Assembly: GCF_001425055.1 (NCBI RefSeq)
Contig: NZ_LMDK01000004.1
Coordinates: forward strand, 63,573 to 127,572
Direction: 5' to 3'
DNA: 64,000 bases
Source: Pelomonas sp. Root1237
GTDB lineage: Bacteria; Pseudomonadota; Gammaproteobacteria; Burkholderiales; Burkholderiaceae_C
Shown here: positions 10,022 to 18,970 of the stretch, in pieces
Position numbering within the stretch: the first letter of the stretch is position 1
Layout of the letters: every line of letters starts with the position of its first letter
Made by a program: the position numbers and the translations under genes
The notes under the pieces: generated by a model
Told to the model about the DNA's origin: nothing
Seen by the model: the letters and a program-made list of their open reading frames with translations, nothing else
Databases searched by the model: none

Positions 10022-10099
10022 CACGGCATCATTACCGAGAGTTAATAAACTTAATATCGTATTAACCACTAGCGCCGACGCCATTAAAGTCTGCCAACC
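10022..10099. promoter_or_regulatory. AT-rich divergent promoter with TTAATA repeats
   Basis: The 78 bases between the sugar-binding protein and the response regulator are much richer in A+T than the surroundings. They contain TTAATA at 10042-10047 and again at 10051-10056 (9-bp phasing), and the inverse TATTAA at 10060-10065; outer arms GTTAAT (10041) and ATTAAC (10061) also pair. Phased direct hexamers are the usual binding pattern of OmpR/PhoB-family regulators, so this is a good candidate operator for the adjacent response regulator (inference). Confidence 0.55.
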
Positions 10100-10759
10100 A
10101 TGAACCTGCTGCTCGCCGAAGACGACGCCCTGCTGGCTGACGCGTTGCAGCAGCAGTTGCTTAACGCCTCATTCAAGGTTGAATGGGCCGAGAACGGCGC
10201 CGTGGCCGAGTACCTGTTGCGCAAGCAGGACTTCGACATCGCCATCCTCGACCTCGGCCTGCCCATGGTGGACGGCCTGACCGTGCTCAAGCGCGTTCGC
10301 GAGGCCGGCCGCACCCTGCCCATCCTCGTGCTGACGGCGCTGGACGCGCTGGAGCACCGCGTCGCCGGCCTGCAGGCCGGTGCCGACGACTACCTGACCA
10401 AGCCCTTCGACTTCCCCGAGCTGGAGGCGCGCCTGCACGCGCTGCTGCGCCGTGGCCGCCCGGCCTCGCAGACCCAGCAGCTGCGCCGCCTGAGCCTGGA
10501 CCGCGCCGCGCGCCGCGCCAGCGTCGGCGGCGAGCCGCTGGAGCTGAGCCCGCGCGAATGGTCGCTGCTGGACCTGCTGCTGACCGAGCGCGACCGCGTC
10601 GTCACCAAGGCGCAGATCGTCGAGGCCTGGGGCGCCGATGAAGGCGGCTCCATCGAGGTTTACATCCACCGCCTGCGCAAGAAGCTTGAAGGCTCGGGCC
10701 TGGCCGTGCGCACGGTGCGCGGCCTGGGTTATCTGCTCGAAGCCACCGCGTCATCGTGA
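10100..10759 (+). CDS. Two-component response regulator, OmpR family
   Basis: A 219-residue regulator. The receiver domain (1-115) has the acidic pocket 'EDD' at 7-9, the phosphorylated aspartate D51 in 'AILDLGLP', and K near 101 in 'TKPFD'. The winged-helix DNA-binding domain (about 125-215) shows 'LSPREWSLLDLLL' and the recognition wing 'IEVYIHRLRKKL...VRTVRGLGYLL'. The subtype is QseB/TctD-like. The kinase gene follows with a GTGA overlap. Divergence from a sugar-binding protein gene suggests control of that importer, which is unusual because TctD systems typically govern carboxylate uptake; the actual signal is unknown. Confidence 0.92.
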   Translation: MNLLLAEDDALLADALQQQLLNASFKVEWAENGAVAEYLLRKQDFDIAILDLGLPMVDGLTVLKRVREAGRTLPILVLTALDALEHRVAGLQAGADDYLTKPFDFPELEARLHALLRRGRPASQTQQLRRLSLDRAARRASVGGEPLELSPREWSLLDLLLTERDRVVTKAQIVEAWGADEGGSIEVYIHRLRKKLEGSGLAVRTVRGLGYLLEATASS

Positions 10760-12138
10760 ACTCACCGGCCGGCCGCTCGCTGCACCGGCAACTGCTGTTG
10801 TGGCTGCTGCTGCCGCAGATCGTGCTGTGGCTGGTGGCGGCTTTCGGCGCCTATCGCCTGGCCAGCAGGCATGCCGACGAGCTGGTCGACAGCAGCCTCT
10901 TGCAGGCCGCCCGGGCGCTGGCGCGCCAGATCCGGCCCACGGCCAGTGGCCTCTTTGTCGACCTGCCGCGCTCGGCCCAGGACATCCTCGCTGCCGACCC
11001 CGACGACCGCGTCATGTACATGGTCAGTTCGCCGCCGGGCCAGCTGCTGCTGGGCGACGCACGCCTGCCGCCGCCACCAGGATCGCCAGCGCTGAACGAG
11101 CCGGTGTTCTTCGACGCCACCGTGCCTGAGCGCATGCGCGTCGTGTCGCTGGACCTGCATCTGGGCGCGGCCGGCACGGCGGATTCGACGCTGCGCGTGC
11201 AGATCGCCCGCTCCAGCGCGCCGCGCGAGCTGCTGGCGCAGCGCATGCTGCTGGACACGGCCCTGCCGCTGTCCCTGCTGATCGCATTGATGAGCATGGT
11301 GGTCTGGGCCGGCATCCGCAAGGGCCTGAAGCCGCTGGCCGAGCTGCAGCAGCAGGTGGAAGGCCGGCGCGCCGACGCGCTCGACCCGGTGCAGCTGCGC
11401 GCCGCGCCGCCCGAGGTCAGCGCGCTGGCCGGCGCCGTCAACGAGCTGCTCGGCCAGGTGCAGCAGAGCCTGGCCACGCAGCGCCGCTTCATCAGCGATG
11501 CCGCCCACCAACTGCGCACGCCGCTGGCGGGGCTGAAGAGCCAGACCGAGTTGGCGCTGGAGGCCAACAGCGATCCGGCCCTGCACCAGCGACTGGAGCG
11601 CGTGCACGAGAGCGCCGTGCGTGGCGCGCGGCTGGTGTCACAGCTGCTGGTGCTGGCCCGCGCCGAGCCCGAGGCCGTGGCGACCCAGGGCTGGGCGGCG
11701 GTGGACTGCGACCGCCTGGTACACGAGGTCACGGCCGAATGGGTGCCGCGTGCTCTGGCCGCCGGCTGCGACCTGGGTGTGGACATCGTCAACGCGGGCC
11801 TGAGCGTGCAGGGCGTTGAGCTGCTGCTGCGCGAGGCCCTGGTCAACCTGATTGACAACGCGGTGCGCTATGCCGGCCGTGGCGCGGCCATCACCGTCAA
11901 GCTGCGCCGCGCGGGTGACGACGTGTGGCTGGACGTCGAGGACAACGGCCCCGGCCTCACGCCCGAGCTGCGCGGGCGCGCCTTCGAGCGTTTCGTGCGC
12001 GGCTCGGCCCATGGCGAGGGCTGCGGCCTGGGACTGGCCATAGCCCGTGAGATTGCAGAGCGCCACGGCGGCAGCGCCGAGTTGCTGCCGGCGGCACCCA
12101 CGGGCTGCATCGCGCGTCTGACACTGCCGGCGGCTTAG
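10756..12138 (+). CDS. Sensor histidine kinase, TctE/QseC-like
   Basis: A 460-residue membrane kinase starting at GTG 10756 inside the regulator's stop. Two membrane helices (about 13-35 and 167-187) flank a periplasmic sensor region of about 130 residues resembling the TctE/2CSK N-terminal domain. A HAMP-like linker follows, then the DHp domain with phospho-acceptor H251 in 'SDAAHQLRTPLAGLK'. The catalytic domain has the N box 'NLIDNAVRYAG', G1 'DVEDNGPGL' and G2 'GCGLGLAI'. It should phosphorylate the adjacent response regulator. Its tail overlaps the convergent MocR gene by 4 bases. Confidence 0.92.
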   Translation: MNSPAGRSLHRQLLLWLLLPQIVLWLVAAFGAYRLASRHADELVDSSLLQAARALARQIRPTASGLFVDLPRSAQDILAADPDDRVMYMVSSPPGQLLLGDARLPPPPGSPALNEPVFFDATVPERMRVVSLDLHLGAAGTADSTLRVQIARSSAPRELLAQRMLLDTALPLSLLIALMSMVVWAGIRKGLKPLAELQQQVEGRRADALDPVQLRAAPPEVSALAGAVNELLGQVQQSLATQRRFISDAAHQLRTPLAGLKSQTELALEANSDPALHQRLERVHESAVRGARLVSQLLVLARAEPEAVATQGWAAVDCDRLVHEVTAEWVPRALAAGCDLGVDIVNAGLSVQGVELLLREALVNLIDNAVRYAGRGAAITVKLRRAGDDVWLDVEDNGPGLTPELRGRAFERFVRGSAHGEGCGLGLAIAREIAERHGGSAELLPAAPTGCIARLTLPAA

Positions 12139-13559
12139 GCCAGCAGCTCGGCGACGCGGCCCAGTGCCTCGGCTATGCCATCGGGCGTGACGCGCCCAAA
12201 GCCCATCAGCAAGCCGTCCCGCCCGGCCGCAAACGCCTGCAGCGGATACAGCCCCACGTCCACGCGCCGGGCCAGCGCCGCGAGCTGCGGTGCGTCGATG
12301 GCAACGCCCGGCTTGAACAGCGCCGCCTGGTGGAAGCCAGCCTCCGCGGGCAGCAGCGTCAGCCATGGCGCCAGCGGCCCGGCAAAGCCCGCCATCAGCC
12401 GCTCGCGCCGCTGCGCATACTCGGCCACGCAGCGGCGCAGATGCTTGCGGTAGTTGCCTTCGGCCATGAAGCGGGCTAGCACGTTCTGCAGCAGGCTGGG
12501 GCCGTGCACGTCGGCCAGGTGCTTGGCGTGCAGCAGCGCGTCGCGCAAGGCCGGCGGCGCGATGACATAGCCCAGCCGCAGCGACGGCGCCAGCGTCTTG
12601 GAGAAGCTGCCGACAAAGGCCACACGGCCGTCCGTGTCCAGCCCCTGCAGGCTGTCGCGCGGTTGGCCCTCGAAGCGGAACTCGCTGTCGTAGTCGTCCT
12701 CGATGACGACGGCGCCCGTGCGCGCCGCCCAGGCCAGCAGCGCACGCCGTCGTTCCATGCTCATCGCCACACCGAGCGGGAACTGATGGGCCGGCGTCGT
12801 GTAGATGAGCTTGGCCTCTAGCGGCAGCAAGTCGGTCACCAGCCCTTGCTCGTCCACGGGCACAGAGGCGATGCGCGCGCCCTGGGCCTGCAGCAGCCCG
12901 GTGATGGGCGGGTAGCCGGGCGACTCGATGGCCGCCACATCGCCGGGCCCGACCAGCACGCGGATGAGCAGGTCGAAGGCCTGTTGCGCGCCCTGGGTGA
13001 CGATGACGTCCGCCGCCGAGCAGCGCACGCCGCGGGCATAGGCTAGGTGTTCGGCAATCGATTCGCGCAGCGCGGCCAGCCCGGCCGGCGGGGCATGCGC
13101 GCCGCCCTGGCCGAGCTGGCGCTGGGCCGCGTGCAGGTGGCGGCGCCAGTCCTCGTGCGGGAAGAGGGCGGGCTCGGGCGAGCCGCCGATGAAATCCCAG
13201 CGCGCCAGCGGGTTGTCGGCAAAGCGCAGCAGCGGCACCGGCAGGGCCTGGAAGGCGGCGATGCGTTCGGCGCTGGCGAGGCGCGCGGTGGTTGCCACGG
13301 GCCGTTCGGCCTCGGCCGCCGGTAGCGCGCGCACAAAGCTGCCGCGCCCGCGCCGCGCCTCGATGAGCTGCTCCAGCGTCAGCCGCTCATAGGCCTCGGC
13401 CACGGTCTGACGCGCCAGGCCCAGTTGCTCGGCCAGCAGCCGTGTGGGTGGCAGCTGGGCACCGGTGGCCAGCCGGCCGCTGCGGATCAGGCCGCGCAGC
13501 TGGCGCAGCAACTGCTCGCCCAGCGGCTGGTCGCGGTCGATGACGATGTGGAGAACCAT
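12135..13559 (-). CDS. MocR-family transcriptional regulator (GntR-aminotransferase fusion)
   Basis: A 474-residue protein with an N-terminal GntR winged helix (about 5-75; 'GAQLPPTRLLAEQLGLARQTVAEAYERL' spans the recognition helix, shown here only by position 33-60) and a C-terminal class I aminotransferase-like domain. The PLP-binding lysine is K321 in 'SFSKTLAP', with 'IEDDYDSEF' as the phosphate/pyridine-binding segment. MocR proteins use PLP or an amino-PLP adduct as effector rather than catalysing transamination. It faces the AhpD-like gene across a 96-base divergent region, the usual arrangement for a regulator and its target in Burkholderiales. Confidence 0.93.
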   Translation of the reverse strand: MVLHIVIDRDQPLGEQLLRQLRGLIRSGRLATGAQLPPTRLLAEQLGLARQTVAEAYERLTLEQLIEARRGRGSFVRALPAAEAERPVATTARLASAERIAAFQALPVPLLRFADNPLARWDFIGGSPEPALFPHEDWRRHLHAAQRQLGQGGAHAPPAGLAALRESIAEHLAYARGVRCSAADVIVTQGAQQAFDLLIRVLVGPGDVAAIESPGYPPITGLLQAQGARIASVPVDEQGLVTDLLPLEAKLIYTTPAHQFPLGVAMSMERRRALLAWAARTGAVVIEDDYDSEFRFEGQPRDSLQGLDTDGRVAFVGSFSKTLAPSLRLGYVIAPPALRDALLHAKHLADVHGPSLLQNVLARFMAEGNYRKHLRRCVAEYAQRRERLMAGFAGPLAPWLTLLPAEAGFHQAALFKPGVAIDAPQLAALARRVDVGLYPLQAFAAGRDGLLMGFGRVTPDGIAEALGRVAELLA

Positions 13560-13655
13560 CCGGTGGCCTGCTCGATTTGGTCGGGATTGGACTGCTTGGC
13601 GCGGCGCCCGGGATTCAACATTCGTTCACCCCAACCCCACCCGCTGGAGCATCTC

Positions 13656-14099
13656 ATGACCACCCCCCGCATTGACTTCTACACCGCCTCCCCCGCCGCC
13701 CTCAAGGCCATGCTGACGCTGGAAGGCAGCATCGCCAAGCTGGGCCTGGAGCCCAGCCTCATCGAGCTGGTGAAGATGCGCACCTCGCAGATCAATGGCT
13801 GCGCCTTCTGCCTGGACATGCACAGCCGCGATGCCCGCGAGGCCGGTGAGAGCGAGCGCCGCCTGCACGTGCTGCCGGCCTGGCGCGAGACGACGCTGTT
13901 CACGCCGCGCGAGCGCGCCGCCCTGGCCTGGACCGAGGCGATCACGCTGATCACCCAGGGCCACGCCAGCGACGCCGACTACGCCGCCGCCACGGCCGAG
14001 TTCAACGAGGCCGAGATGGTCAACCTGACGCTGGCGATCACGACCATCAATGCCTGGAACCGCTTCGCCATCGGCTTCCGCAAGGCATTGCCCGCCTGA
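13656..14099 (+). CDS. AhpD-like carboxymuconolactone decarboxylase family protein
   Basis: A 147-residue all-alpha protein of the CMD/AhpD superfamily. The signature 'QINGCAFCLDMHSRDAREAGE' has C49, C52 and H56 in the CxxC-x3-H arrangement of alkylhydroperoxidase AhpD, so a peroxidase or disulfide-relay function is more likely than lactone decarboxylation. ATG 13656 is preferred; the open frame upstream is antisense to the MocR gene. It is divergent from that regulator, which probably controls it in response to PLP status or oxidative stress (inference). Confidence 0.88.
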   Translation: MTTPRIDFYTASPAALKAMLTLEGSIAKLGLEPSLIELVKMRTSQINGCAFCLDMHSRDAREAGESERRLHVLPAWRETTLFTPRERAALAWTEAITLITQGHASDADYAAATAEFNEAEMVNLTLAITTINAWNRFAIGFRKALPA

Positions 14100-14108
14100 G
14101 CGGCCTGA

Positions 14109-15023
14109 TCAGGCGTAGCCGTCAACGCCATTGACGAGCCGCGCGCACAGCCGCGGCTCGCCGAGCTTTTCCAGCCACCAGGCTAGCGCCCGGCCGTCCC
14201 CGGCGCGCCAGCCCAGGTAAAGCGTGTTGGGCTCGCGCGGCACGCTGGCCTGCTTGGCCACCAGCTCGCCACGCTTGAGCAGCGAGGCCACGCGCACCTC
14301 CGGCAGCCAGCCCACGCCCAGCCCGGCGCGCTGGGCCGCAATCTTGGCCGTCATGCTCGGCACGGCCAGCGTGGCCTGGCCGGCGCCGTGGCCATAGGCT
14401 CGGCCATCGCCACGGCGTGAGCTGTCGGCCACGACGACGGCGCGGTGGGCCTGCATCTGCTCGGCCGTCAGCGGCCCCTTGACCTTGGCAAGCGGGTGGC
14501 GGGGTGACACCGCGTAGACCCAGCTCAGCACGCCCAGCTCACGCCACTGCACACCGGCCTGCGTGGGCGGCTCGTTCGTCGCGCCGATGACGAGGTCGGC
14601 TCGGCCCTCGGCCAGCGCCTCCCAGGTGCCCCCCAGCACCTCGTGCGTGATGCGCAGGCTCACGCCCGAAGCCAGCGCATCAAAGTCCTGGATGACCGGC
14701 ATCAGGCTCTCGAAGGCGATCAGCTCGTCGGTGACGATCCACAGCCGGTCCTCCCAACCCTTGGCCACCTGCGTGACGCGCCGCGTCAGGCGCTGCATGT
14801 CGTCGCGCAGCCGCGTGGCCTCGCGCACCAGCAGGGCGCCGGCGGGCGTGAGCTGCAGCCGGTAGCGGCGACGGTCGAAGAGCAGGGCGTCGAAGCGGGT
14901 CTCGATCTGGCGCAGCGTGTACGACACGGTCGACGGCGCCTTGCCCAGGCTGGCCGCGGCGCGCGTCAGGCTGCCGCTGGCCCCGATGGCCTCCATCAAC
15001 TGGATCTCGTCGTCGCTGAGCAT
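14109..15023 (-). CDS. LysR-family transcriptional regulator
   Basis: A 304-residue regulator with an N-terminal winged helix-turn-helix ('GSLTRAAASLGKAPSTVSYT', residues about 16-35) and a LysR substrate-binding domain from about residue 88. ATG 15023 gives the canonical LysR N-terminus 'MLSDDEIQLMEAIGASG'; the frame is open further upstream but without protein-like sequence. It is divergent from an SDR gene (119-base gap), which is its likely target. The effector is not evident. Its 3' end is 9 bases from the convergent AhpD-like gene. Confidence 0.92.
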   Translation of the reverse strand: MLSDDEIQLMEAIGASGSLTRAAASLGKAPSTVSYTLRQIETRFDALLFDRRRYRLQLTPAGALLVREATRLRDDMQRLTRRVTQVAKGWEDRLWIVTDELIAFESLMPVIQDFDALASGVSLRITHEVLGGTWEALAEGRADLVIGATNEPPTQAGVQWRELGVLSWVYAVSPRHPLAKVKGPLTAEQMQAHRAVVVADSSRRGDGRAYGHGAGQATLAVPSMTAKIAAQRAGLGVGWLPEVRVASLLKRGELVAKQASVPREPNTLYLGWRAGDGRALAWWLEKLGEPRLCARLVNGVDGYA

Positions 15024-15141
15024 GATGTTCGAAAGCCTTGCACGAGTCGGCCAACACGGCCGTGCGTCAAAAGGGACGCTGAATCCGAGTATCGAGTCCA
15101 CGGCAAACAAGCCGCTAACCGCAGACCCAAAGGAAACCATC

Positions 15142-15876
15142 ATGTCTTCACGCTTCACCAACAAGACCGTCCTCGTCACCGGCGGCACCTCCGGCATCGG
15201 CCTGGCCGCCGCCCGCGCCTTCAAGGCCGAAGGCGCCCACGTCATCGTCACCGCCCGCCCAGGCAAGCAGCACGAGGCCGAAGGCTTCGAGCTGGTGGCG
15301 CTGGATGCGTCTGACGTGCTCGGCGCCCGCGCGCTGGGTGCCCACCTCGCCGCCGCCGGCCGTCAGCTGGATGCCGTGTTCGTCAACGCCGGCATCGCCG
15401 AGTTCGCATCCCTGGCCGATGCCAGCGAAGACCTGTGGGACCGCACGTTCAACATCAATGCCAAGGGCGCCTTCTTCCTGATCCAGGCACTGCGCCCGGT
15501 GCTGGCCCGCGGCGCGTCCATCGTGCTGAACGGCTCCATCAATGCCCATATCGGCATGCCCAACTCGGCCATCTACGCCGCCAGCAAGGCCGCGCTGATC
15601 TCGATGGCCAAGACGCTGTCGGCCGAGTTGCTGCCGCAGGGCGCGCGCGTCAACGTCATCAGCCCGGGCCCGGTGACCACGCCGCTGTACGGCAAGCTGG
15701 GCTTCGACGCCGACACGCTGACGCAGGTCGCCGCGCAGATCCAGAGCCAGGTGCCACTGGGTCGCTTCGGCACACCGCAGGAGATTGCGTCCACGGTGCT
15801 GCACCTGGCCGCGCCTGAGTCCGCCTTCATCGTCGGCACGGAAATCATCGTCGACGGCGGCATGAGCCAACTTTAA
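15142..15876 (+). CDS. SDR-family NAD(P)-dependent oxidoreductase
   Basis: A 244-residue classical short-chain dehydrogenase. The cofactor motif 'TGGTSGIG' is at 13-20, the structural 'NAG' at 82-84, catalytic S132 in 'LNGSINAHIG', and Y145/K149 in 'YAASK'. Arg39 after the second strand ('TARPGK') favours NADP(H). The C-terminal 'GTEIIVDGGMSQL' is typical of the family. AGGAAA lies 6 bases upstream of ATG 15142. The substrate is not predictable. The alpha/beta hydrolase gene follows after 12 bases, so both are probably in one LysR-controlled unit. Confidence 0.92.
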   Translation: MSSRFTNKTVLVTGGTSGIGLAAARAFKAEGAHVIVTARPGKQHEAEGFELVALDASDVLGARALGAHLAAAGRQLDAVFVNAGIAEFASLADASEDLWDRTFNINAKGAFFLIQALRPVLARGASIVLNGSINAHIGMPNSAIYAASKAALISMAKTLSAELLPQGARVNVISPGPVTTPLYGKLGFDADTLTQVAAQIQSQVPLGRFGTPQEIASTVLHLAAPESAFIVGTEIIVDGGMSQL

Positions 15877-15888
15877 GGAGCACACATC

Positions 15889-16788
15889 ATGAAGCGCTTC
15901 ATCTCCGCAATCGCTGCCGTGCTGCTCGCCGCTGGCGTGCAGGCTGCCACCATCGAAGACCGCAGTGCCACCGCCAATAGCCTGCAGCTGCACTACCTCC
16001 AAGCTGGAGCGGGTGCGGAAACGCCGGTCGTGCTGCTGCACGGCTACACCGAGACCAGCCATATGTGGCGGCCGCTTATCGACAAGCTGGCCGACCGCCG
16101 CGTCGTCATCGCACCCGACCTGCGCGGCGCCGGCGGCTCGGCCAAGCCCGATGGCGTCTATGACAAGAAGACGCTGGCCCAGGACGTGCACGCCCTCGTC
16201 AAGGGCCTGGGCCACCGCAAGGTCAAGATCGTCGGCCACGACATCGGCCTGATGGTGGCCTATGCCTACGCGGCCCAATACCCGGACGAGGTGGAAAGCA
16301 TCGTGCTGATGGACGCCTTCCTGCCCGGTGTGGGCGACTGGAAGAACGTCTGGCTGCTGCGCGACCTGTGGCATTTCCACTTCCACGGCGAGACCGCGCT
16401 GCAACTGGTGGCCGGCCGGGAGCGCATCTATTTCGAGCACTTCTGGAATGACTTCGCGGCCGACAAGACGCGCTCGCTGTCCGAGGCCGACCGGCAGTTC
16501 TACACGGCGGCCTATGCTCAACCGGGCGGCATGAAGGCCGGCTTCGGCTACTTCAAGGCCTTTGAGCAGGACGCGGCGGACTTTGCCGGCTTCGCCAAGG
16601 TCAAGCTGCAGCAGCCCATGCTGGTGCTGACGGGCGAGAAGGCGTCAGGCACCTTCCTGATCGAGCAGGCCAAGCTGGTGGATGACAAGGTCGAAGGCGT
16701 CGTCATCAAGGGCTCGGGCCACTGGCTGATGGAAGAAGCGCCGGCGCAAGTCATACCCAAGCTGGTGGACTTCCTGAACCGCCGCTGA
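15889..16788 (+). CDS. Exported alpha/beta hydrolase (epoxide hydrolase/dehalogenase-like)
   Basis: A 299-residue alpha/beta-fold hydrolase with a signal peptide ending near 'GVQA' (residue 19), so probably periplasmic. The oxyanion motif 'HGYTET' is near 51-56. The nucleophile elbow 'GHDIG' places aspartate D118 where esterases have serine, as in epoxide hydrolases and haloalkane/haloacetate dehalogenases. The catalytic histidine is in 'GSGHWLMEEAP' near the C-terminus. AAGGAG lies 9 bases before ATG. The natural substrate is unknown; periplasmic export of a D-nucleophile hydrolase is less common than the cytoplasmic form. Confidence 0.87.
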   Translation: MKRFISAIAAVLLAAGVQAATIEDRSATANSLQLHYLQAGAGAETPVVLLHGYTETSHMWRPLIDKLADRRVVIAPDLRGAGGSAKPDGVYDKKTLAQDVHALVKGLGHRKVKIVGHDIGLMVAYAYAAQYPDEVESIVLMDAFLPGVGDWKNVWLLRDLWHFHFHGETALQLVAGRERIYFEHFWNDFAADKTRSLSEADRQFYTAAYAQPGGMKAGFGYFKAFEQDAADFAGFAKVKLQQPMLVLTGEKASGTFLIEQAKLVDDKVEGVVIKGSGHWLMEEAPAQVIPKLVDFLNRR

Positions 16789-16810
16789 CCTTGGCGGTGC
16801 GGGTTGCGAC

Positions 16811-16837
16811 AATCGAGGTTCTGCCTGAATCTCGATT
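16811..16837. promoter_or_regulatory. Inverted repeat just upstream of molybdoenzyme start
   Basis: AATCGAG at 16811-16817 and CTCGATT at 16831-16837 form perfect 7-bp arms around a 13-base spacer. The right arm ends 3 bases before the ATG at 16841, where a Shine-Dalgarno sequence would be expected and none is seen. It could be a protein operator or an mRNA hairpin limiting translation. Confidence 0.4.
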
Positions 16838-16840
16838 GCC

Positions 16841-18838
16841 ATGACCACCCGTACCGTCTTCGGCGCCTGCCCCCACGACTGCCCCGACACATGCGCGATG
16901 CAGATCACCGTCGAAAACGAACGCGTGATCAAGGTGCAGGGCCGCGCCGACCATCCCAACACGCACGGCGCGCTGTGCACCAAGGTCTCGCGCTACCCCG
17001 AGCGCACCTACCACCCCGAGCGCCTGCTGCACCCGCTGAAGAGGGTCAGCAAGAAGACCGAAGCGCCGGCCTTCGTGCGGGTGAGCTGGGCCGAGGCCAT
17101 CGCCGACATCGCCGCCCGGCTCCAGGCGGTGAAGGACCCGCAGTGCATCCAGCCCTACAGCTATGCGGGCACCATGGGCCTGATCCAGGGCGAGGCCATG
17201 GCCGGCCGGCTGTGGAACGCGCTCGGCGCTGCGCGGCTGGACCGCACCATCTGCGCTTCCGCCGGCGGCGCCGGCCTGGCAGCCACCTATGGCCACAAGC
17301 TGGGCATGCACACGCGTCACTTCGCTGGCGCCAAGCTCATCATCATCTGGGGCAGCAACTCCATTGCGTCCAACCTGCATTTCTGGACCTATGCGAACCA
17401 GGCCAAGCGCGAAGGCGCCAAGCTGATCTGCATCGATCCGCGCAAGACCGAGACGGCGGACAAATGCCACCAGCACATCGCCGTGCTGCCCGGCACCGAC
17501 GGTGCGCTGGCCCTGGGCCTGATGCATGAGCTGATCCAAAACGGCTGGCTGGACCAGGACTACATCGACAACCACGTCGACGGCTGGGATGAACTGCGCG
17601 GCAAGGCCCTGGACTGGCCGCCCGAGCGCGTCGCCGAGGTCTGCGGCGTCACGCCCGACGAAGTGCGCGGTCTGGCCCGCGACTACGCGACCACGACACC
17701 CGCCGCCATCCGCATGAACTACGGCCTGCAGCGCGTTCGCGGTGGCGGCAATGCGGTGCGGCTGATCGCGCTGCTGCCCTGCCTGACCGGCGCCTGGCGC
17801 CACCAGAGCGGTGGCGTGCTGCTGTCGGCCTCGGGCTGGAACGCGCCGTACAAGAACCCGGATCTGGAACGCCCGGGCCTGCTCGCCGGGCGCACACCGC
17901 GCATGGTCAACATGAGCACCATCGGCGACGCGCTGCTGCAGGCCGCCCCGCCCATCGAGGCGCTGATTGTCTACAACAGCAATCCCGTCGCCGTCGCGCC
18001 GGAGTCGCCCAAGGTGGTGAAGGGCTTTCAGCGCGAAGACCTGTTCACCGTCGTGCTCGAGCACTTCATGACCGACACGGCCGACCTGGCCGACTATGTG
18101 CTGCCCGCCACGACCCAGCTCGAGCACCTGGACGTGCACACCTCCTATGGCCACACCGATGTGCTGATGAACCAGCCGGCTGTTGCGCCGCTGGGCGAAG
18201 CCAAGACCAACACGCAGATCTTCCGCGAGTTGGCCGCGGCGATGGGCCTGACGGATCCCTGCTTCAAGGACAGCGATGAGGACCTGGCCGCGCAGGCCTT
18301 CACGTCAGACATCGACATGGGCCTGCTGCGCGAGCAGGGCTGGCAGCCCCTGCCCATTCCCGAGGCGCCATTTGCCGAGGGCGGCTTCCGCACCCCCAAC
18401 GGTCGCGCGCAGGCCGCCGGCGCCGACTACGTGCCCAACTACGAAAGCGCGCAAAGCTCGCCCGAACTGGCCGCGCGCTACCCACTGGCCATGATTTCGC
18501 CGCCGGCGCGCAACTTCCTGAACAGCAGCTTTGTCAACGTGAAGAGCCTGCGCGACATCGAGAGCGAGCCCATCATCGAGATGCACCTCGGCGATGCCGT
18601 CGAGCGCGGCCTGGCCGATGGCGCCCTGGTGGCCGCATTCAACGACCGTGGCCGCTATGTGGCCAAGCTCAAGGTCAGCACGCGCGCGCGGCCCGGCGTC
18701 GTCAACGGCCTGGGCGTGTGGTGGCGCAAGCTCGGCGTGCAGGGCAGCAATGTCAACGAGGTCACCCACCAGCGCCTGACGGATATGGGCAATGCCCCGG
18801 CCTTCTACGACTGCCTGGTGCAGGTTGAAGCTGCCTGA
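16841..18838 (+). CDS. Molybdopterin oxidoreductase, bis-MGD [4Fe-4S] type
   Basis: A 665-residue member of the DMSO reductase/formate dehydrogenase-alpha superfamily. The N-terminal [4Fe-4S] site is C10, C14, C18 and C46 ('CPHDCPDTC' then 'GALCTK'). The central region binds two molybdopterin guanine dinucleotides ('IIWGSNSIASNLHFW' and 'YNSNPVAVAPES' areas), and the last 120 residues form the molydopterin dinucleotide-binding beta-barrel. There is no twin-arginine signal, so it is cytoplasmic. No electron-transfer or membrane-anchor gene adjoins it, and the substrate cannot be assigned; such stand-alone enzymes are common in Burkholderiales. It is at the short end of the family's size range. 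Confidence 0.92.
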   Translation: MTTRTVFGACPHDCPDTCAMQITVENERVIKVQGRADHPNTHGALCTKVSRYPERTYHPERLLHPLKRVSKKTEAPAFVRVSWAEAIADIAARLQAVKDPQCIQPYSYAGTMGLIQGEAMAGRLWNALGAARLDRTICASAGGAGLAATYGHKLGMHTRHFAGAKLIIIWGSNSIASNLHFWTYANQAKREGAKLICIDPRKTETADKCHQHIAVLPGTDGALALGLMHELIQNGWLDQDYIDNHVDGWDELRGKALDWPPERVAEVCGVTPDEVRGLARDYATTTPAAIRMNYGLQRVRGGGNAVRLIALLPCLTGAWRHQSGGVLLSASGWNAPYKNPDLERPGLLAGRTPRMVNMSTIGDALLQAAPPIEALIVYNSNPVAVAPESPKVVKGFQREDLFTVVLEHFMTDTADLADYVLPATTQLEHLDVHTSYGHTDVLMNQPAVAPLGEAKTNTQIFRELAAAMGLTDPCFKDSDEDLAAQAFTSDIDMGLLREQGWQPLPIPEAPFAEGGFRTPNGRAQAAGADYVPNYESAQSSPELAARYPLAMISPPARNFLNSSFVNVKSLRDIESEPIIEMHLGDAVERGLADGALVAAFNDRGRYVAKLKVSTRARPGVVNGLGVWWRKLGVQGSNVNEVTHQRLTDMGNAPAFYDCLVQVEAA

Positions 18839-18970
18839 ACTTTCCTGACGTGATTTTTGACGTCTGAACCGGGCGGCTAACGGCGCGATGCGCCGGGACG
18901 CGTTGGCACAATCCGTGCCCGGCGCCGCGCACGAGGATGCGGTGCCGAGAACACAAGGACAGGGAGAACG

